This document shows positions 44,615 to 56,974 of a DNA stretch of 64,000 bases, one piece after another. The notes beneath the pieces were generated by a model. The model saw only the letters and a program-made list of their open reading frames with translations. It was not told the DNA's origin and did not search any database. Position numbers and translations under genes: made by a program. The stretch covers positions 321,961-385,960 of the forward strand of contig JAQIIU010000003.1 in NCBI GenBank assembly GCA_036946625.1. Reading direction: 5' to 3'. The stretch is from Methylorubrum populi (lineage in GTDB: Bacteria > Pseudomonadota > Alphaproteobacteria > Rhizobiales > Beijerinckiaceae). The number at the start of each line of letters is the position of its first letter. Position 1 is the stretch's first letter.

Positions 44615-45889
44615 ATGGCGACGGCGTCGCTCGACTCCGCCCCGGGCGCATCGCGCGCCCTCCCCGCAATCGAGAAGGCCCCCGAGGTCACCGCCCTCTC
44701 GACCCTGCCCGGCAAGGCCTCCCTCGTCGGCCTCACGCGCGAGGGCCTGAAAGCCGCGCTGCTCGGCATCGGCGTGCCCGAGCGCGAGACGCGGATGCGG
44801 GTGAGCCAGATCTGGCACTGGCTCTACGTGCGCGGCGCCCGCGCGTTCCCCGAGATGACCAATGTCGGCAAGGGCCTGAAGGCGCAGCTCGCGCAACACT
44901 TCACCCTCGACCGGCCGGAGGTCGTCACCGAGCAGGTCTCCCGCGACGGCACCCGCAAGTGGCTCCTGCGCATGGCCCCGACCGGCGCGCACGACCACAA
45001 TCGCGGCGCCGAGATCGAGTGCGTCTACATTCCCGGCGACGATCGCGGCACGCTCTGCGTCTCGTCCCAGGTCGGCTGCACGCTCACCTGCTCGTTCTGC
45101 CACACCGGCACGCAGCGCCTCGTGCGCAACCTGTCGACGGCCGAGATCGTGGCGCAGCTCGTCGTCGCCCGCGATGCGCTCGGCGACTTCACCGGCCAGA
45201 TGCCGGGCAAGGACGGCGGCGAGGCCGGGAGGCTCGTCACCAACATCGTGTTCATGGGCATGGGCGAGCCGCTCTACAATCTCGACGCGGTGATCGACGC
45301 CATCGCGGTGATGTCCGACCAGGAGGGCTTGGGCCTGTCGCGGCGGCGCATCACCGTCTCGACCTCCGGCGTGGTGCCGCAGATCGAGCGGCTGGGGTTG
45401 GAAGCCAACGCCATGCTGGCGATCTCGCTGCACGCCGTGCGCGACGCGTTGCGCGACGAGCTGGTGCCCCTGAACCGCAAGTACCCGATCGCGCAGCTTC
45501 TCGACGCCTGCCGGAACTATCCGGGCCTCAGCAACGCCCGGCGCATCACCTTCGAGTACGTGATGCTCAAGGGCGTCAACGATTCGGACGCCGACGCCCG
45601 CGCCCTGGTGCGGCTCCTCAAGGGCATTCCGGCCAAGATCAACCTGATTCCGTTCAACCCCTGGCCCGGGTCGAAATACGCGTGTTCGGACTGGGAGCGG
45701 ATCGAGCGCTTCTCCGAGTTCGTGTTCAACGCCGGCTACGCCTCGCCGGTGCGCACCCCGCGCGGGCGCGACATCCTGGCGGCCTGCGGCCAGCTCAAGA
45801 GCGAGACGGAGAAGCTGCGCGCCCGCGCCCGGATGATGCTCGAAGAGGGCATGGGCGCGGAGGCCGTCTACGCCGATCAGGTCGATTGA
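44615..45889 (+). CDS. rlmN: Dual-specificity 23S rRNA A2503 / tRNA A37 C2-methyltransferase
   Basis: Radical-SAM methyltransferase of 424 residues. The cluster motif is [11 protein letters not shown] (CX3CX2C), preceded by [26 protein letters not shown] binds SAM and [13 protein letters not shown] is downstream. The mechanistic second cysteine is in the C-terminal ILAACGQL segment. About 35 N-terminal residues precede the conserved start ([20 protein letters not shown]). Adjacent higBA is divergent and functionally unrelated. Confidence 0.96.
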   Translation: MATASLDSAPGASRALPAIEKAPEVTALSTLPGKASLVGLTREGLKAALLGIGVPERETRMRVSQIWHWLYVRGARAFPEMTNVGKGLKAQLAQHFTLDRPEVVTEQVSRDGTRKWLLRMAPTGAHDHNRGAEIECVYIPGDDRGTLCVSSQVGCTLTCSFCHTGTQRLVRNLSTAEIVAQLVVARDALGDFTGQMPGKDGGEAGRLVTNIVFMGMGEPLYNLDAVIDAIAVMSDQEGLGLSRRRITVSTSGVVPQIERLGLEANAMLAISLHAVRDALRDELVPLNRKYPIAQLLDACRNYPGLSNARRITFEYVMLKGVNDSDADARALVRLLKGIPAKINLIPFNPWPGSKYACSDWERIERFSEFVFNAGYASPVRTPRGRDILAACGQLKSETEKLRARARMMLEEGMGAEAVYADQVD

Positions 45890-45903
45890 GGCGCAAGGCC
45901 CTC

Positions 45904-46000
45904 TCCGTCATCGCGAGCGTCAGCGAAGCGATCCAGCGGCGCGACCTTTCCGGAGAGGTCGGCGCCCTGGATCGCTTCGGCTTCGCCTCGCGATGACGGA
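45904..46000. repeat. 97-bp palindromic element with perfect 14-bp terminal inverted repeats (family B core)
   Basis: TCCGTCATCGCGAG (45904-45917) and CTCGCGATGACGGA (45987-46000) are exact inverted copies. The interior again pairs CGAAGCGATCCAGC-type with GGATCGCTTCGGC-type arms. The same core is nested in the larger family B elements. It lies between convergent rlmN and pckA. Confidence 0.85.
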
Positions 46001-46085
46001 GGACGCTGACGGAAAGGGCGGTGCGGCGGGCAGGCCGCCGCCCCATCCCCGCTCCTCCCCCGCAAGAGGGAGGGATACCCGCTCG

Positions 46086-47705
<1,620 letters not shown>

Positions 47706-48017
47706 GGGTCTTTCCTCCTCACGGCCCCTGATCGCGCCGTCGCGCCGGTCGGTCCGGCTGTTTCGCGTTCTTCCGGTGGGGCGTCCGTGCGGTCGGTCAG
47801 GGCCGCCGCACGCAGGTTCTCCACCCCGCTCGCTCAATGGATCGGTCTCCGGCTTGGCCGTCAACCAATCTTCGGTATGGGTTCAAATAAAACTGGCTCG
47901 CCGGCTCGTCATGGAACGGCCGAGCTGTCGCGATCCTGAACGGGCAAAATGCCGACGGAAGGCCTATGTGAGGGAAGGCGCCTGCCGCCCTTTCATTCAC
48001 AGCCGTTCCGCACCCGC
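47706..48017. other. Divergent intergenic region pckA / recR
   Basis: 312 bp with no convincing gene. On the minus strand a TTGACG about 160 bases above pckA could be a -35, but its -10 is poor. Contains a local AT-rich stretch (TTCAAATAAAACTG, about 47880-47893). No RNA gene recognised. Confidence 0.4.
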
Positions 48018-48623
48018 ATGCCCCAAGCCGTCGCCGGCCCCGAGATCGAGCGCCTGATCCAGCTTCTCGGGCGCATGCCGGGCCTCGGGCCCCGCTCCGC
48101 CCGCCGGGCCGCGCTCCAACTCATCAAGAAGCGCGAGACCTTGCTCGGCCCGCTGGCCGAGGCGATGCGGATCGCCGCCGAGCGCATCGTGGTGTGCCGC
48201 TCCTGCGGCAGCGTCGATACCAGCGATCCCTGCACGATCTGCCGGGACGGGAGCCGCGACCCCACCACCCTCGTCGTGGTCGAGGACGTGTCCGATCTCT
48301 GGGCGCTGGAGCGCTCCGGCGCGGTCAAGGCGCGCTACCACGTGCTCGGCGGCGTGCTCTCGGCGCTCGACGGGGTGCGGCCCGAGCACCTCACCATCGG
48401 CCGCCTCGTGGAGCGGGCGGGCGAGCCGGGGGTGCAGGAGATCATCCTCGCGCTCAACGCCACCGTCGACGGCCAGACCACGGCCCACTACGTCACCGAA
48501 TCCCTGAAAGCCCTCGGGCTGACGATCACCCGGCTCGCTCACGGCGTGCCGGTCGGGGGCGAGCTCGATTATCTCGACGAGGGCACGCTCACGGCGGCGA
48601 TCCGCAGCCGGACGGCGTTCTGA
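48018..48623 (+). CDS. recR: Recombination mediator protein RecR
   Basis: 201 residues. N-terminal helix-hairpin-helix ([16 protein letters not shown]), the four-cysteine zinc finger ([16 protein letters not shown]) and a Toprim domain beginning [14 protein letters not shown] are in the expected order. RecR loads RecA at gaps together with RecF/RecO. The start [13 protein letters not shown] is the usual N-terminus. dnaX and ybaB, its common partners, are not upstream here. Confidence 0.96.
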   Translation: MPQAVAGPEIERLIQLLGRMPGLGPRSARRAALQLIKKRETLLGPLAEAMRIAAERIVVCRSCGSVDTSDPCTICRDGSRDPTTLVVVEDVSDLWALERSGAVKARYHVLGGVLSALDGVRPEHLTIGRLVERAGEPGVQEIILALNATVDGQTTAHYVTESLKALGLTITRLAHGVPVGGELDYLDEGTLTAAIRSRTAF

Positions 48624-48723
48624 GAGCGGACGATTTGACCGCCTCCGCGCCGCCGCCTATCTGCGGATGACGCAACGCGTTTTCACGCGTGCGCTCCCAC
48701 TCGCCCATCCCGGCCCGGAAGCC

Positions 48724-49242
48724 ATGACCGTCCGCCCCCTCGTGATCCTGCCCGACGCGCAACTGCGCCTCGTCTCCGAGCCGGTGAGCGCGGTCACCGA
48801 CGAGATCCGGACGCTCGCCCGCGACATGATCGAGACGATGTACGACGCCCCCGGCGTCGGCCTCGCCGCGATCCAGATCGGAGTGGCCAAGCGCGTCGTC
48901 ACCATCGACACCGCGAAGGACGAGAACGCCAGGAACCCGACCGTCTACCTCAACCCGGAGATCGTCTGGTCCTCGGAGGAGAAGCGCGTCTACGACGAGG
49001 GCTGCCTGTCGATCCCCGAATTCTACGGCGAGGTCGAGCGGCCGGACCGCGTGCGGGTGCGCTACATGACCCTCGACGGGCAGACGGTGGAGCGGGAGGC
49101 CGACGGCCTGCTCGCCACCTGCCTCCAGCACGAGATCGACCATCTCGACGGCGTGCTGTTCATCGACCACCTGTCGAAGCTCAAGCGCGACCGGGTGATG
49201 AAGAAGTTCACCAAGGCCGCCAAGCGCGACGCCGCCGCCTGA
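48724..49242 (+). CDS. def: Peptide deformylase
   Basis: 172-residue Fe/Zn hydrolase removing N-formyl from nascent proteins. The three family motifs are [19 protein letters not shown] and [12 protein letters not shown] 48724 ([14 protein letters not shown]) is preferred over an in-frame ATG at 48667 because family homology starts there. Ends nine bases before fmt; the two form the usual def-fmt unit. Confidence 0.96.
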   Translation: MTVRPLVILPDAQLRLVSEPVSAVTDEIRTLARDMIETMYDAPGVGLAAIQIGVAKRVVTIDTAKDENARNPTVYLNPEIVWSSEEKRVYDEGCLSIPEFYGEVERPDRVRVRYMTLDGQTVEREADGLLATCLQHEIDHLDGVLFIDHLSKLKRDRVMKKFTKAAKRDAAA

Positions 49243-49251
49243 CGGGATCCG

Positions 49252-50181
49252 ATGCGTATCGTCTTCATGGGGACGCCGGACTTCGCGGTGCCCACCCTGG
49301 ACCGTCTCCGCGCCGACGGCCACGCCATCGCCGCCGTCTACACCCGCGCCCCGGCCAGGGCCGGCCGCGGCATGGCGCTGAAACCCTCCCCGGTCCATGC
49401 CCGCGCCGAGGTGCTGGACATCCCCGTTCTGACGCCCGCGACCCTGAAGACCCCGGAGGCCGTCGAGACCTTCGCCGGGCATGAGGCGGACGTGGCGGTC
49501 GTCGTCGCCTACGGCCTGTTGCTCCCGCAAGAGATCCTCGACGCGCCGCGCTTCGGCTGCCTCAACCTGCACGGCTCGCTGCTGCCGCGCTGGCGCGGGG
49601 CCGCACCGATCCAGCGCGCGGTGATGGCGGGCGACGCGACGAGCGGCGTCGGCGTGATGCGCATGGAGGCCGGGCTCGATACCGGGCCGGTGGCGATGGA
49701 AGAGCGCATCGCGATCACCGAGGGCATGCGTGCGGGCGAGCTGCACGACGCGCTGATGCCGCTCGGCGCCGACCTGATGGGGCGGGCGATCGCCGCCCTG
49801 GAGCGGGACGGCCTGACCTTCACGCCGCAGGCGGCGGACGGCGTCGTCTACGCCCACAAGATCACCGGCGCGGAGTCGCGCATCGACTGGTCGCGGCCGG
49901 CGCAAGAGGTCGTGCGCCACATCAACGGGCTCTCGCCGGTTCCGGGAGCCTCTTTCGAGGCCGATCTCGGCAAGGGCACCGAGCGGGTGAAGGTGCTGCG
50001 GGCGCTGCCGGCGGACGGCTCGGGCGCGCCGGGCCGGCTGCTCGACGCGTCCTGCACGATCGCCTGCGGCGCAGGCGCGGTGCGGCTTCTCGAACTGCGC
50101 CGGGCCGGCAAGGGCGGCGCCGCGACGGGCGAGGCGTTCTTGCGCGGGACGCGGCTGGCGGCGGGCGCGCGGCTCGGGTGA
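49252..50181 (+). CDS. fmt: Methionyl-tRNA formyltransferase
   Basis: 309-residue enzyme formylating initiator Met-tRNA with 10-formyl-THF. MRIVFMGTPDFAVPTLD is the standard N-terminus, NLHGSLLPRWRGAAPIQ holds the catalytic Asn-His and substrate loop, and GVGVMRMEAGLDTGP follows. The C-terminal OB-fold domain begins around residue 205. Tight spacing to def (9 bp) and truA (13 bp) indicates an operon. Confidence 0.97.
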   Translation: MRIVFMGTPDFAVPTLDRLRADGHAIAAVYTRAPARAGRGMALKPSPVHARAEVLDIPVLTPATLKTPEAVETFAGHEADVAVVVAYGLLLPQEILDAPRFGCLNLHGSLLPRWRGAAPIQRAVMAGDATSGVGVMRMEAGLDTGPVAMEERIAITEGMRAGELHDALMPLGADLMGRAIAALERDGLTFTPQAADGVVYAHKITGAESRIDWSRPAQEVVRHINGLSPVPGASFEADLGKGTERVKVLRALPADGSGAPGRLLDASCTIACGAGAVRLLELRRAGKGGAATGEAFLRGTRLAAGARLG

Positions 50182-50194
50182 GCGCGCAACCCTG

Positions 50195-50953
50195 ATGCCC
50201 CGCTACAAGCTCGCCATCGAGTACGACGGCGCGCCGTTCCGCGGCTGGCAGCGGCAGGCCGACGACCCGACCGTGCAGGCGGCGATCGAGACCGCCGTCA
50301 CCCGCTTCTCCGGCGAGACGGCGCGGCTGACCTGCGCCGGGCGCACCGATGCGGGCGTGCACGCGATCCAGCAGGTCGCGCATCTCGATCTCGCCAAGGC
50401 GTGGCGCACCGACACCGTGCGCGACGCGCTCAACGCCCATCTGCGCCCGCAGCCGGTCTCGATCGTCTCCGCCGAGGTCGTCGGACAAGACTTCGACGCG
50501 CGGCATTCGGCGATCCGGCGGCACTACCGCTACCGCATCCTCAACCGGCGCAGCCCCGCCGCGCTCACCCGCGCCCAGGTCTGGCACGTGCCCTGGCCGC
50601 TCGATGCCGGGCTGATGCACACGGCCGCCCAGCGCCTCCTCGGCCGCCACGATTTTTCCGCCTTCCGCGCCGCCGAGTGCCAGGCGGCGAGCCCCGTGCG
50701 CACGCTCGAACGACTCGACGTGACACGTCAGCGGATGGGCCTCTTCGAGGAAATCGTGATCGCGACCTCGGCCCGTTCCTTCCTGCACCATCAGGTGCGG
50801 GCCATGGCCGGCACGCTGATGCTCGCGGGCTGCGGGCGCCTCTCGGCCGACGACGTGGCGGAGATCCTGGCGACGCGGGCCAAGCACCGCTGCGGGCCGC
50901 TGGCGCCGGCCTGCGGGCTGACCTTCGTCGGCGTGGATTACGCCGAGAAGTAA
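50195..50953 (+). CDS. truA: tRNA pseudouridine(38-40) synthase
   Basis: 252 residues. [13 protein letters not shown] at the N-terminus and the catalytic Asp in [19 protein letters not shown] are the hallmark motifs; RHYRYRILN and [14 protein letters not shown] are further conserved segments. Third gene of def-fmt-truA. Its last 16 bases overlap the 3' end of the convergent dapE. Confidence 0.96.
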   Translation: MPRYKLAIEYDGAPFRGWQRQADDPTVQAAIETAVTRFSGETARLTCAGRTDAGVHAIQQVAHLDLAKAWRTDTVRDALNAHLRPQPVSIVSAEVVGQDFDARHSAIRRHYRYRILNRRSPAALTRAQVWHVPWPLDAGLMHTAAQRLLGRHDFSAFRAAECQAASPVRTLERLDVTRQRMGLFEEIVIATSARSFLHHQVRAMAGTLMLAGCGRLSADDVAEILATRAKHRCGPLAPACGLTFVGVDYAEK

Positions 50954-52113
50954 CGCTCCAGCACCCGCCCGTAGATCGCGGTCAGCCTCTCCAGATCCAC
51001 GATCGCCACCCGCTCGTCGGCCTCGTGCATGGTCCGTCCGACGAGGCCGAACTCGATCACCGGACAGGCATCCTTGATGAAGCGCGCATCCGAGGTGCCC
51101 CCCGTCGTGGAGAGCGCCGGACGCCGCCCGGTCTCGGCGTGAATCGCATCCGCGACCCGATCGACGAAGGCGTCGGGCCGCGTCAGGAAGGCGGGTGCGT
51201 TCGAGGGTTGGAGATCCAGGCTGAACCGCACCGCGTTGCCGGCCGCCGCCTCCAACCGTCGGCGGATCTCGGCGCCGAGCGTGTCGGCGGTCCAGTCGTC
51301 GTTGAAGCGCACGTTGAACACGGCCCTCGCCGAGGCCGGGATCACGTTGGTGGCGGGGTTGCCGACATCGATCGTCGTGAATTCGAGGTTCGAGGCGTCG
51401 AAATGCGCGGTTCCGCCGTCGAGCGGCTCGGCGACCAGCGCCGAGGCGAGGCGCAGGAGACCGGGGATCGGGTTCTCGGCCCGGTGCGGATAGGCGACGT
51501 GGCCCTGGCGCCCGTGCACGGTGATGCGGCCGGTGAGCGAGCCGCGCCGGCCGATCTTGATCATCTCGCCGAGGGTGTCGGGGTTGGTCGGCTCGCCGAG
51601 CAGGCAATGGTCGAAGCGCTCGCCCCGCGCCTTCGCCCAATCGAGCAGCTTGACGGTGCCGTTGACCGCCGGTCCCTCCTCGTCGCCGGTGATCAGGAAG
51701 GCGATGGAGCCTGCGAAATCCGGCCCGCGCCGGTCGAGGAAGGCGAGCGTCGCCGCGAGCATGCAGGCGATGCCGCCCTTCATGTCCACGGCACCGCGGC
51801 CGTAGAGGAAGCCGTCCGCCACCGCGCCCGAGAACGGCCCGTGCGTCCAATCGGCGATCTCGCCCGGCGGCACCACGTCGGTATGGCCGGCGAAGACGAG
51901 AACCGGGCCGCCGGTGCCGATGCGGGCATACAGGTTCTCGATGTCCGGCGTGCCGGACTCGGAGAAAACCGGGCGCTCGACGGAGAAGCCGGCCCTTGCC
52001 AGTCGATCCGCCAGGAACGACAGGGCACCCCCCTCCTCCGGGGTGACGGAGGGGCAGCGGATCAGCGCCCGGGCGAGGGCGAGGGGGGAATGGTCGGACA
52101 AGGGCGGCCCCAT
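50938..52113 (-). CDS. dapE: Succinyl-diaminopimelate desuccinylase
   Basis: M20 metallopeptidase-family enzyme of lysine and peptidoglycan biosynthesis (391 residues). Metal ligands lie in [23 protein letters not shown] and [12 protein letters not shown] (catalytic Glu pair), with a later [12 protein letters not shown] containing the C-terminal metal region. The lid/dimerisation domain starts near residue 190 ([18 protein letters not shown]). Convergent with truA. Confidence 0.95.
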   Translation of the reverse strand: MGPPLSDHSPLALARALIRCPSVTPEEGGALSFLADRLARAGFSVERPVFSESGTPDIENLYARIGTGGPVLVFAGHTDVVPPGEIADWTHGPFSGAVADGFLYGRGAVDMKGGIACMLAATLAFLDRRGPDFAGSIAFLITGDEEGPAVNGTVKLLDWAKARGERFDHCLLGEPTNPDTLGEMIKIGRRGSLTGRITVHGRQGHVAYPHRAENPIPGLLRLASALVAEPLDGGTAHFDASNLEFTTIDVGNPATNVIPASARAVFNVRFNDDWTADTLGAEIRRRLEAAAGNAVRFSLDLQPSNAPAFLTRPDAFVDRVADAIHAETGRRPALSTTGGTSDARFIKDACPVIEFGLVGRTMHEADERVAIVDLERLTAIYGRVLERYFSA

Positions 52114-52145
52114 GGCTTGGTCGGGATCGCGCCTCCCATTCTGTC

Positions 52146-52256
52146 CCTCATCCTGAGGCGCCCGCGCCAGCGGGCCTCGAAGGATCTTCCAGTGGCCGCG
52201 CGACGTCCGGAGGATCCTTCGAGGCCTCCGCTTCGCTCCGGCACCTCAGGATGAGG
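52146..52256. repeat. Family C palindromic repeat, copy 3
   Basis: 111 bp with ends CCTCATCCTGAGGCGCC and GGCACCTCAGGATGAGG and inner arms GCGGGCCTCGAAGGATC / GATCCTTCGAGGCCTCC. Located between the divergent dapE and MoeB-like genes, so it lies in promoter-bearing DNA in this case. Confidence 0.85.
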
Positions 52257-52359
52257 GGGCGGGTGGGAGACGGCAACGATCGAGGGCCAGCCGTAGCACG
52301 CACCCGCCCTGCGCGCAGCAAGCCCCCGACCGCTTCCACCGCCGGCCCGAGGCGCTTAC

Positions 52360-53205
52360 ATGGCGCGCATGGCCCTCAACTCCGAAGAGATCGAACGCTA
52401 CGCCCGCCACCTCGTCCTGCGCGAGGTCGGCGGCCCGGGCCAGGCCCGGCTGAAGGCGGGGCGCGTGCTGGTGATCGGCGCGGGCGGGCTCGGCGCGCCG
52501 CTGATCCAGTATCTCGCCGCGGCCGGAATCGGCACCATCGGCATCGTCGACGACGACACGGTGTCCCTGTCGAACCTGCAGCGGCAGGTCATCCACGGCA
52601 CCGCCGACGTCGGCCGAAGGAAGGTCGAGAGCGCGGCGGAGGCGATCGCCCGGCTCAACCCGCATGTGCGCGTCGAGACGCATGCCTGCCGGCTGACGGC
52701 CGAGAACGCGCCGGCCCTGCTCGCCGGCTACGATCTCGTCGCCGACGGCTCCGACAACTTTTCGACCCGCTACGCCGTCTCGGATGCGTGCTTTGCCGCC
52801 GGGAAACCCCTGGTGACCGCGGCGCTCGGCGCCTTCGACGGCTCGCTCACCACCATCCGCGCCCACGAGGCCGGTCCCGACGGGGAACCGAACCCGACCT
52901 ATCGCTGCCTGTTCCCGAACCCGCCGCCGCCGGGCAGCGTCGCGCCCTGCGCCGAGGCCGGCGTGCTCGGGGCGCTCGCCGGTGTGATGGGCTCGCTGAT
53001 GGCGATGGAGGTGATCCGGGCGTTCGCCGGCTTCGGCGAGCCCCTGGTCGGACGCCTGCTGATGGTGGATGCCCGCTCGATGCGCTTCGAGACGCTGGCC
53101 TACGCCCGGGATCCGGACAACCCGCTCAATGGGGTCGGGACGGGCGCCGGGGTCAGGACAGGCCCGGAAGGCGAACCGGCGGGGCCCCCGCCTCGAGCGC
53201 GTTGA
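52360..53205 (+). CDS. HesA/MoeB/ThiF-family adenylyltransferase (E1-like), zinc site missing
   Basis: 281 residues. The nucleotide loop is [36 protein letters not shown] is the metal/ATP segment, and [16 protein letters not shown] and [18 protein letters not shown] (putative catalytic Cys197) follow, all typical of MoeB/ThiF that adenylate the C-terminus of MoaD- or ThiS-type proteins. The zinc CxxC pairs of classic MoeB are not preserved: the first is TYRC (only Cys183 remains) and the second is replaced by DPDNPLNG. A Met at 52369 is an equally good start. No moaD, moaE or thiS is adjacent, so its sulfur-carrier partner is unknown. The 3' end overlaps the convergent gene by 53 bp. Confidence 0.88.
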   Translation: MARMALNSEEIERYARHLVLREVGGPGQARLKAGRVLVIGAGGLGAPLIQYLAAAGIGTIGIVDDDTVSLSNLQRQVIHGTADVGRRKVESAAEAIARLNPHVRVETHACRLTAENAPALLAGYDLVADGSDNFSTRYAVSDACFAAGKPLVTAALGAFDGSLTTIRAHEAGPDGEPNPTYRCLFPNPPPPGSVAPCAEAGVLGALAGVMGSLMAMEVIRAFAGFGEPLVGRLLMVDARSMRFETLAYARDPDNPLNGVGTGAGVRTGPEGEPAGPPPRAR

Positions 53206-54031
53206 GGCAGCATTTCTTGTACTTCTTGCCCGAGCCGCAGGGGCAGGGATCGTTGCGGCCGACATCCTTGAACGGGTTCTTGACCGGCTGGCCGTAGGAG
53301 GTCTCCGTCCAGTCGAGGGCCGCGACCGGATCGTCGAGGGTGCCGTAGCGATCGCCGAACGTGCTCAGGTCCGGCGGTTCGGCGCCGGCCTGCCGCAGCG
53401 CCTTGCGGAACCACGCGGCGTCGCTGAACTCGTCGGTGAGGCGCCCGTCGCGCCGCGCCGCCTCGGCCCGGGGTGCGAGGTCGGCCAGCCCGAGATAGGC
53501 GATCGCCTCCTCCCAGGCGACCCAGGCCATATCGCCCTCGACCGCGGCTTGCGCGGCGTCGAAGCGCACCAGCAGGGCGCGGGCATCGTCGAGCGGCAAC
53601 CGGCCCTGCCGGGTCAGGTAGGCCAGGGCCGCGAACGCCTCGGAACGCATGAACCCGTCGGCGGCGCTGTCGAGGATCAGATCGTGCAGCGGGGCCGCGT
53701 CGCCGTCGAAGACGCTGGCGATGATGCGCGCCGTCGTGATCGTGGCGGCATCGCCGAGGACGCCGTCGATGGCCTCGTTGTCCTGGTGCAGCAGGCGGAC
53801 GAAGGGGCGGTAGACGCGCGTGTCGCGGGCGGCGGCGAGGGCGTGGAGGCCCCAGAACAGCAGGTTGGCCTCGTGCTCGCTGACGGCGTCGGCGTCCTCC
53901 GCCGCGATGCCGAGCACCTTGAGCACGGCCTCGGCGACGGTCTCCGGCTCGGCGGCCGCGCGCCGGAGATCGGCCTTCGGCATGTGCTCGGCGACCGAGA
54001 GACGCTCGATCAGGTCCAGATCCATGGCCAT
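53153..54031 (-). CDS. DUF1186 and SEC-C motif protein
   Basis: 292 residues. Most of the chain is an all-helical repeat-like domain ([25 protein letters not shown] split around residues 55-80, then [15 protein letters not shown]) matching the DUF1186 type. The C-terminus carries a SEC-C zinc motif, [18 protein letters not shown], as in SecA tails. Function unknown; SEC-C proteins often bind ribosomes or SecB-like partners. It starts 14 bp before... that is, upstream in transcription lies pheT, whose stop is 14 bp away, so it may be the distal gene of the pheST operon. Its last 53 bp are antisense to the MoeB-like gene. Confidence 0.85.
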   Translation of the reverse strand: MAMDLDLIERLSVAEHMPKADLRRAAAEPETVAEAVLKVLGIAAEDADAVSEHEANLLFWGLHALAAARDTRVYRPFVRLLHQDNEAIDGVLGDAATITTARIIASVFDGDAAPLHDLILDSAADGFMRSEAFAALAYLTRQGRLPLDDARALLVRFDAAQAAVEGDMAWVAWEEAIAYLGLADLAPRAEAARRDGRLTDEFSDAAWFRKALRQAGAEPPDLSTFGDRYGTLDDPVAALDWTETSYGQPVKNPFKDVGRNDPCPCGSGKKYKKCCLNALEAGAPPVRLPGLS

Positions 54032-54045
54032 GGCTCCTTCCTTGC

Positions 54046-56469
54046 TCAAGACCGAAGCGTCGCGCCGGTCTTCTTCGACACCTCGGCGACGATCCTGGCG
54101 CTCACCGTCTCGATCTCGGCGTCGGTGAGCGTGCGCCCGGAGGGTTGCAGCCGCACCGCGACCGCGACCGACTTCGCGCCCTCCGGGATGCCGGCGCCTT
54201 CGTAGAGGTCGAACACCTCGACGTTCGCGATCATCTTGCGCTCGGCGCCTTGCGCCGCCTTCAGGATGTCGGCGGCCGTCACGTCGCGGGATACGACGAA
54301 GGCGAAGTCGCGGGAGATCGCCTGGAGGTCGGACAGCACCAGCGCGGGCTTCGCCTTGGTCGGCCGGTGGCGCGGCAGCGGCAGGGCATCGAGGACGATC
54401 TCGAAGGCGACCAGCGTCCCCTTGAGGTCCATCGCCTTCAGGAGCCGCGGATGCAGCTCGCCGAAGCCCCCCACCACGTTCTTCGGCCCGAACTGCAGCG
54501 TGCCCGAGCGGCCGGGATGCAGCCAGTCCGGGCCGCCGGCCACGACCTGGAGCCCGCCGGTCGGCACGCCGAGCGCGGCGAGCAGCGCCAGCGCGTCGGC
54601 CTTGGCCTCGAACGCATCGACCGGTGCGGCCGCCCCGCTCCAGTGGCGCCCCGCCCCGCCGTGGCGGGCGGTGCCGCGGCGCAGGCCCGCGGCCCGCAAG
54701 GACTGCCCCTCCGGCTCGTCGCCGGCGAAGCACTGCCCGACCTCGAACAGGGCCGTGTCGGCGAAACCCCGGTCGGCATTGGCCTGCGCCGCCCGCAGCA
54801 GGCCCGGCACGAGGCTCGGGCGCATGTCGGAGAGATCGGCGGCGATGGGGTTGGCGAGCGCCAGATCCGCCCCGCCGCCGCCGAACAGCCGCGCGTCCTC
54901 GTGCGCGATGAACGAGTAGGTCACCGCCTCCAGCAGGCCGCGGCTGGCCAGCGCCCGCTTGGCGAGGCGCCCGCGCCGCTGCGGCACGGTCAGCATCGGC
55001 TCGGTCGCGACCGTCTCGACCCGGGGCAGCGGCTTCGGCTCGATCCGGTCGAGGCCGGCGATGCGCACGATCTCCTCGACGAGGTCGGCCTTGCCCTCCA
55101 CGTCCGCCCGCCAGGAGGGCGGCAGCACCTTCACGCGGTCGCCCGAGCCGGAGACGTGGAAGCCGAGCGCTTCCAGCGTCACCTTCATCTCGACCCGCGA
55201 CAGCTCGATGCCGGCCAGGCGCCGCACCTCGGTCCAGGGGAAGTCGATGACGCGGTCGAGATCCGGCACCGCGCCGGCGACGGTCGCCTCGCTCGGCGTG
55301 CCGCCGCACAGATCGACCACGAGGCGGGTGGCGAGGTCGAGCCCCGGTAGGGCGAAGGCGGGATCGACGCCGCGCTCGAAGCGGTAGCGGGCATCGGTGA
55401 CGATGCCGAGGCGTCGGCCGGTGCGGGCGATGGTGCGCGGATCCCAGAGCGCCGACTCGATCAGCACGTCGGTGGTGGTCTCGTCGCAGCCGGAGGCCTC
55501 GCCGCCCATGATGCCGCCGATCGACTCGACGCCGTTCGCGTCGGCGATCACCACCGCGTCCGGATCGAGGCGGTAGGTCTTGCCGTCCAGCGCCACGAGG
55601 CTCTCGCCGTCCTCGGCCCGGCGCACGGTCAGGCCGCCCGCGACCTTCGCCGCGTCGAAGACGTGCAGCGGGCGCCCGCGGTCGAAGGTCATGTAGTTGG
55701 TGATGTCGACGAGCGCGTTGATCGGGCGCAGGCCGATCGCCCGCAGGCGCTTCCGCATCCAGTCCGGCGAAGGGCCGTTCTTCACGCCGCGCACGAGGCG
55801 CAGGCCGAAGAGCGGGCAGAGACCCTCGTCGTGCGCGTCGAAGCGCAGCGTGACGGCGGTCGGGCAGGCGCCCTCGCCCCGCACCGGCGGCAGCGGCTCG
55901 CGCTTCAGGGTGCCGATGCCGGTGGCGGCGAGATCCCGGGCGATGCCGTGGATCGAGGCGCAGTCCGCGCGGTTCGGGGTCAGGTTGATCTCGATCACCG
56001 GATCGTCGAGTCCGGCCCAGAGGGCGTAAGCGGTGCCGACCGGCGCGTCGGCGGGCAGGTCGAGGATGCCGTCGTGGTCCTCGCTCAGGCCGAGCTCCGC
56101 GCCGGAGCAGAGCATGCCGCGGCTCTCGACGCCGCGGATGGTGCCGACCGAGAGGGTGATGTCCTTGCCCGGCACGTAGGTGCCGGGCGGCGCGAAGACC
56201 GAGAGCATGCCGGTCCGCGCGTTCGGCGCGCCGCACACGACCTGGAGCGGCGGCCCGTCGCCGGCATCGACCTGACAGACCCGCAGGCGGTCGGCGTTCG
56301 GGTGCGGCTCGGCCGAGATCACCCGGGCGATGACGTAGGGGCGAAGCGCGGCGGCCTTGTCCTCGATCCCTTCGACTTCGAGGCCGATCCGCGTCAGCGT
56401 CTCACCGATCGCGTCGAGGGAGGCTTCGGTGTCGAGGTGGTCCTTGAGCCAGGAGAGGGTGAATTTCAT
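54046..56469 (-). CDS. pheT: Phenylalanine-tRNA ligase subunit beta
   Basis: 807-residue beta subunit: N-terminal EMAP/tRNA-binding OB fold ([20 protein letters not shown]), B3/B4 editing domain (about 215-400), B5 (about 405-475), catalytic-like core and a C-terminal ferredoxin-fold anticodon domain ([17 protein letters not shown]). Normal length. It would normally follow pheS directly; here a two-gene HEPN module stands between, ending 19 bp before the pheT ATG. Confidence 0.97.
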   Translation of the reverse strand: MKFTLSWLKDHLDTEASLDAIGETLTRIGLEVEGIEDKAAALRPYVIARVISAEPHPNADRLRVCQVDAGDGPPLQVVCGAPNARTGMLSVFAPPGTYVPGKDITLSVGTIRGVESRGMLCSGAELGLSEDHDGILDLPADAPVGTAYALWAGLDDPVIEINLTPNRADCASIHGIARDLAATGIGTLKREPLPPVRGEGACPTAVTLRFDAHDEGLCPLFGLRLVRGVKNGPSPDWMRKRLRAIGLRPINALVDITNYMTFDRGRPLHVFDAAKVAGGLTVRRAEDGESLVALDGKTYRLDPDAVVIADANGVESIGGIMGGEASGCDETTTDVLIESALWDPRTIARTGRRLGIVTDARYRFERGVDPAFALPGLDLATRLVVDLCGGTPSEATVAGAVPDLDRVIDFPWTEVRRLAGIELSRVEMKVTLEALGFHVSGSGDRVKVLPPSWRADVEGKADLVEEIVRIAGLDRIEPKPLPRVETVATEPMLTVPQRRGRLAKRALASRGLLEAVTYSFIAHEDARLFGGGGADLALANPIAADLSDMRPSLVPGLLRAAQANADRGFADTALFEVGQCFAGDEPEGQSLRAAGLRRGTARHGGAGRHWSGAAAPVDAFEAKADALALLAALGVPTGGLQVVAGGPDWLHPGRSGTLQFGPKNVVGGFGELHPRLLKAMDLKGTLVAFEIVLDALPLPRHRPTKAKPALVLSDLQAISRDFAFVVSRDVTAADILKAAQGAERKMIANVEVFDLYEGAGIPEGAKSVAVAVRLQPSGRTLTDAEIETVSARIVAEVSKKTGATLRS

Positions 56470-56488
56470 GTCTTCGGGACGCTTCGGT

Positions 56489-56974
56489 TCAGGCGGCGCG
56501 CTGGCGGGCCAGCAGGAGAATGGCGAGTTGCAGGCGGGCTTTCGACGCGAGCCCTTCGATCAGAGCGATGGCATCCCGTGCCTCCTCGATCAGGGCGAGC
56601 GTCTGCATGCGGCTGAAGAGGGCGGAGGGTGGGGCGTAATCGGCGAGGTGTCGATTCTCCTGAAGGTTCTCGAACAGGGCGCTGATGCGCTCGATGGCCG
56701 GATCGATCTGCTTGGCTTCCCGGCTCCTGAGCTTCTTCAACGCAACGCCATGATCGAGGGAGCGATAGATCGGCGGCAGATTCGATGTCTTGCTCCAACC
56801 GACCAGCTCATCCGCACAGAGCGTGCAGAGGGTGTGGAACAGGGCGTAGTACGCACTGCTCACGGCCCGACGCATGGACGCCTGCCGGTATGCCGCAGGG
56901 CCGGGCGCCTGCGCCAACTGATCGGCGACGGCGATGAGGCTGCCGACGAAGGTTCCGGGAAGCTTGCGCGCCAT
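56489..56974 (-). CDS. HEPN-like protein nested between pheS and pheT
   Basis: 161 residues, all-helical. [16 protein letters not shown] (36-51) matches the first signature helix of HEPN proteins (YYAxFH), and [11 protein letters not shown] (106-116) corresponds to the R-x-x-A-D-Y signature of the UPF0332-type subset. HEPN proteins are commonly RNases or toxin halves of defence and toxin-antitoxin modules, but the classic RX4-6H motif is not obvious here, so catalysis is uncertain. The ATG is taken at 56974, sharing one base with the stop of the upstream 101-residue gene (TGATG); a GTG one codon earlier is possible. Same strand as pheS/pheT. No function is known to me. Confidence 0.72.
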   Translation of the reverse strand: MARKLPGTFVGSLIAVADQLAQAPGPAAYRQASMRRAVSSAYYALFHTLCTLCADELVGWSKTSNLPPIYRSLDHGVALKKLRSREAKQIDPAIERISALFENLQENRHLADYAPPSALFSRMQTLALIEEARDAIALIEGLASKARLQLAILLLARQRAA

